A DNA stretch of 64,000 nucleotides from Toxonevra muliebris (Eukaryota; Arthropoda; Insecta; Diptera; Pallopteridae): NCBI GenBank assembly GCA_963691655.1, contig OY829328.1, forward strand, positions 16,942,704 through 17,006,703, read 5' to 3'. Positions 61,723-64,000 of this stretch are shown one piece after another. The notes beneath the pieces were generated by a model. It was not told the origin of the DNA and did not search any database. It saw only the letters and a program-made list of their open reading frames with translations. The translations under genes and the position numbers were made by a program. Position 1 is the first letter of the stretch; each line of letters begins with the position of its first letter.

Positions 61723-63693
61723 CATATACACATGCAGTCGGTATTTATGCTTACACTATCGGATCCTAAGAGAGTGAGGGGTTTCGTACTTAAGACCCCC
61801 TCCCCCCTTACCGATAAAAGGTCATAAATCGAACAGATATGATAAAGGAATGAAAAAATTAAAACTCCCCTGGGGAAATCCCAAGATCCACTAGTAATTG
61901 TAAATATGTGCATCGAGTCCCATATAAAAAAATAAAGGCTTTGCTGTGTCTTCCGTTCCCCCCTCTCGCTAAAAATTAACTTTGGCTTAATAATGACATA
62001 TGTACATAATATTTTGGTTCTAAAGATCACAGTTTGAGAAATGCTGGGTCGTTTTTAAAAACCTCTTAAAATCAAATTTTCTTTATGTTACTTTTAGCCT
62101 AAGAAAATATACTTAAAACTGCTTGGGTTGTGCCTCAGTTTTATTTGTGATAATTTTAATGCATTTTCTCATACGACTCCTAATTAAAATAATTTCGTAA
62201 TTTTTTCTTCAATTTGTTAGCAGATTTTCCATCTATTTTGACGCAGAACCTAATCATTTTTGGCATGCAGAAAAATGTTCCCAAACAAAAGTCGATTTTT
62301 AGAAGTTTTGTTCAAAACGACCCAGCTCACGAACGGTAGTCACTAAAGCCGAAATATTTCGAGAACCATCATTAAATCTTATTTTTAGAGAGATGCAGTG
62401 AGGCACCTTAATGTACATATGTACATGTGGATGCATATTAAAATGAAAATTGGATAACTGTGAAAAATTGTTGTGACAGATATGGAAATGTTGGCTGTGA
62501 TGAAATTATATAAGCATCATATTTGCCTCGGTAGTTACACATTCATTTAGTCATTAGAGATGTCGATCCCGAACACTTTTCGAAATTAAAACTTCAATTC
62601 CGGGATAAATCCCGTGATTGATTGATAAAAATTGAAAAATTATTGGTAAGATGCAAATTATAACGAACATAAATTAATGTCTATTTCAGTATATGTATGT
62701 AAATTAGAATAGAGCACTTTTGCAATCATAGCATGGAAATCAAAACGCATCTTGTGTTTGCTATCTTTGAGTCGAAAGAAAATTTTTTCCTAATCGTTCA
62801 TTGTTTGAATCTCGGAATCCCGGATTGTCGGTGATTTAATAAAGGATTTAGGATTGGCATCCCTAGTATGCATACATGCATCTCTATTTGTGTTACTTTA
62901 ACAGACAGACTCATTTGATATAAGCAAGTATTGATTTTAGACTATTTCCACTTAAGCTCGTTTGAAAGCTACACCCCTTGAGACAGCCTAAAAATTTCAA
63001 GCCACGACAATCGATTTTTAAAATAAATTTGAAAAATTTGGTTAAAATAATGGATGTATACAACACGAAAACACCTGCATTTGCATTAAAACGATAATCT
63101 TATCCACATGCATGCACAGCCGACATTATAACACATTCTTTCACACATACACTGACAGGCATCCGAATGAATCAATTGCTAGTCTCCTCTCTCCCTCTCA
63201 CTTCAACCACCATTTTACTTATTGTAATATTTATCGGCATAATTACTTTTAAGTTATGCTCACTGAATATATTAAAAAAGTTGCTGTTTAAAATGAAATT
63301 ATCGTAATTTTTGCTATATTATTCATATGTAGTTTCTGTAACCAAACCACTTTTTCTACATTTTCCGACTTTTTTTCCTGCAGCCAGTGTGAAAAGTTTT
63401 GCTTGGTGTTTATTTTCATGCCACATAAATTTAATTTCATTATTTTTTTATAATCACCAACAAAAGTTTTCGTTACTAATTTTTTTCCCCCTTTTTTTGT
63501 GAGGCAGGAGTTAATAATGAAAGGTAATAATTTGGGTTGTTTTAAGTTCATTCAACTATTTACAATTTCAAACCTCAGCCAAGAAAGATGGTGTAATCTC
63601 AGTCCAGCTGGACTAGTAATCGATCCTGTAATCTAAAAGTAAATAATTTCTTCAAAAAAACACAACAATTTTTTCATATTTTAAAATGATTTT
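61723..63693. other. Intergenic region between the Tc1 element and the MBF2-family gene
   Basis: No coding frame recognised. GCTGGGTCGTTTT at 62043-62055 and AAAACGACCCAGC at 62315-62327 are inverted copies, and a small hAT-like MITE may lie at 62555-62865. Confidence 0.45.
62555..62865. mobile_element. Possible small hAT-like MITE
   Basis: TAGAGATGTCGATCCCG at the left and, inverted from the right, TAGGGATGCCAATCC are similar. Flanking octamers TTAGTCAT and GTATGCAT agree at 5 positions. The interior has repeated TCCCGG/CCGGGA pieces. Weakly bounded. Confidence 0.45.
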
Positions 63694-64000
63694 TTATTCT
63701 CCAAAAAGATCAACTATAAAATTATAGCCATGCCCACGTTTGCTGGTGAAATGTAATTTAACATATGTCATGCCAGGTCCACCGCTAGTTAATGTACAAA
63801 CACCACCCTTGTCATTGCTATACTGATCGGTGACAACCACTTGAGTTAAAATTTTGGGATTCGGAATATTCTAAATTATTAAAAAAGAATTTATGTATTT
63901 TCAATTAGAGGAAATAAGTGAACGTGTAACCTTTTGGTCGAAAACATAATCCGCTGAAGCTTTACGCAAGAATCGCGATTTCTCAAACACAACTTCACGT
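63694..64000 (-). CDS. MBF2-family secreted protein, last two exons (gene runs off the right edge)
   Basis: Exon 63931-64000 (partial) reads REVVFEKSRFLRKASADYVF then DQK; a 60-base intron follows (GTTACA donor, AATTTAG acceptor); the last exon 63694-63870 reads NIPNPKILTQVVVTDQYSND, GGVCTLTSGGPGMTYVKLHF, and ends KRGHGYNFIVDLFGE then TAA. The VVVTDQ, SGGPG and KRGHGYNF motifs are the hallmark of the insect MBF2 family, small, usually secreted proteins often annotated as salivary secreted peptides; the name comes from a silkworm co-activator but most members have no known function. The N-terminus and any signal peptide lie outside the window. A polyadenylation hexamer AATAAA overlaps the stop codon. 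Confidence 0.85.

Overview
This is an AT-rich insect nuclear DNA window, most likely from a brachyceran fly. The short TATG/CATA microsatellites, the transposon mix and the protein similarities would fit a tephritid or drosophilid relative, but the species is inferred, not proven. There is no bacterial-type gene layout. Almost every short open frame is noise in T-rich non-coding DNA.

One host gene dominates. A heparan sulfate glucosamine 3-O-sulfotransferase (best fit Hs3st-A) runs on the minus strand from 55792 down to 22896. I could join six coding exons at consensus splice sites with every phase agreeing, giving 601 residues: a Gln/His-rich cytoplasmic tail, one membrane anchor, a Golgi-lumen sulfotransferase domain, and a roughly 128-residue low-complexity block inside that domain. 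A second host gene is cut by the right edge (63694-64000, minus): the last two exons of a small MBF2-family protein.

The rest is a dense graveyard of mobile elements, many bounded here by target duplications. Left flank (1-22 kb): degenerate Tc1/mariner-superfamily pieces, a LINE remnant, tandem MITEs, an uninterrupted DD37E transposase gene inside a palindromic composite, a hAT MITE, a TTAA MITE, a second hAT MITE carrying a nested palindromic MITE, and a piggyBac relic (16849-19951) filled with later insertions. Introns of Hs3st-A: a hAT element with perfect 8-bp duplication (23515-24454), a 1.27-kb TIR element, a clustered MITE, an almost intact LINE (37.45-39.39 kb), a tRNA-derived SINE, a pogo-like MITE, a jockey/R1-type fragment split by a 1.05-kb hAT element, a deleted mariner, another LINE tail and a third copy of the hAT family. 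Upstream of the gene: a foldback element, and a 1,579-bp Tc1 element with double-repeat termini and a broken transposase.

I found no CRISPR, operon, rRNA or convincing tRNA gene, and no clearly new biochemical system. The most interesting points are the nested and chimeric transposons at 17-20 kb, the apparently complete DD37E transposase, the SINE and LINE sharing a 3' tail, and the large insertion inside the sulfotransferase fold.
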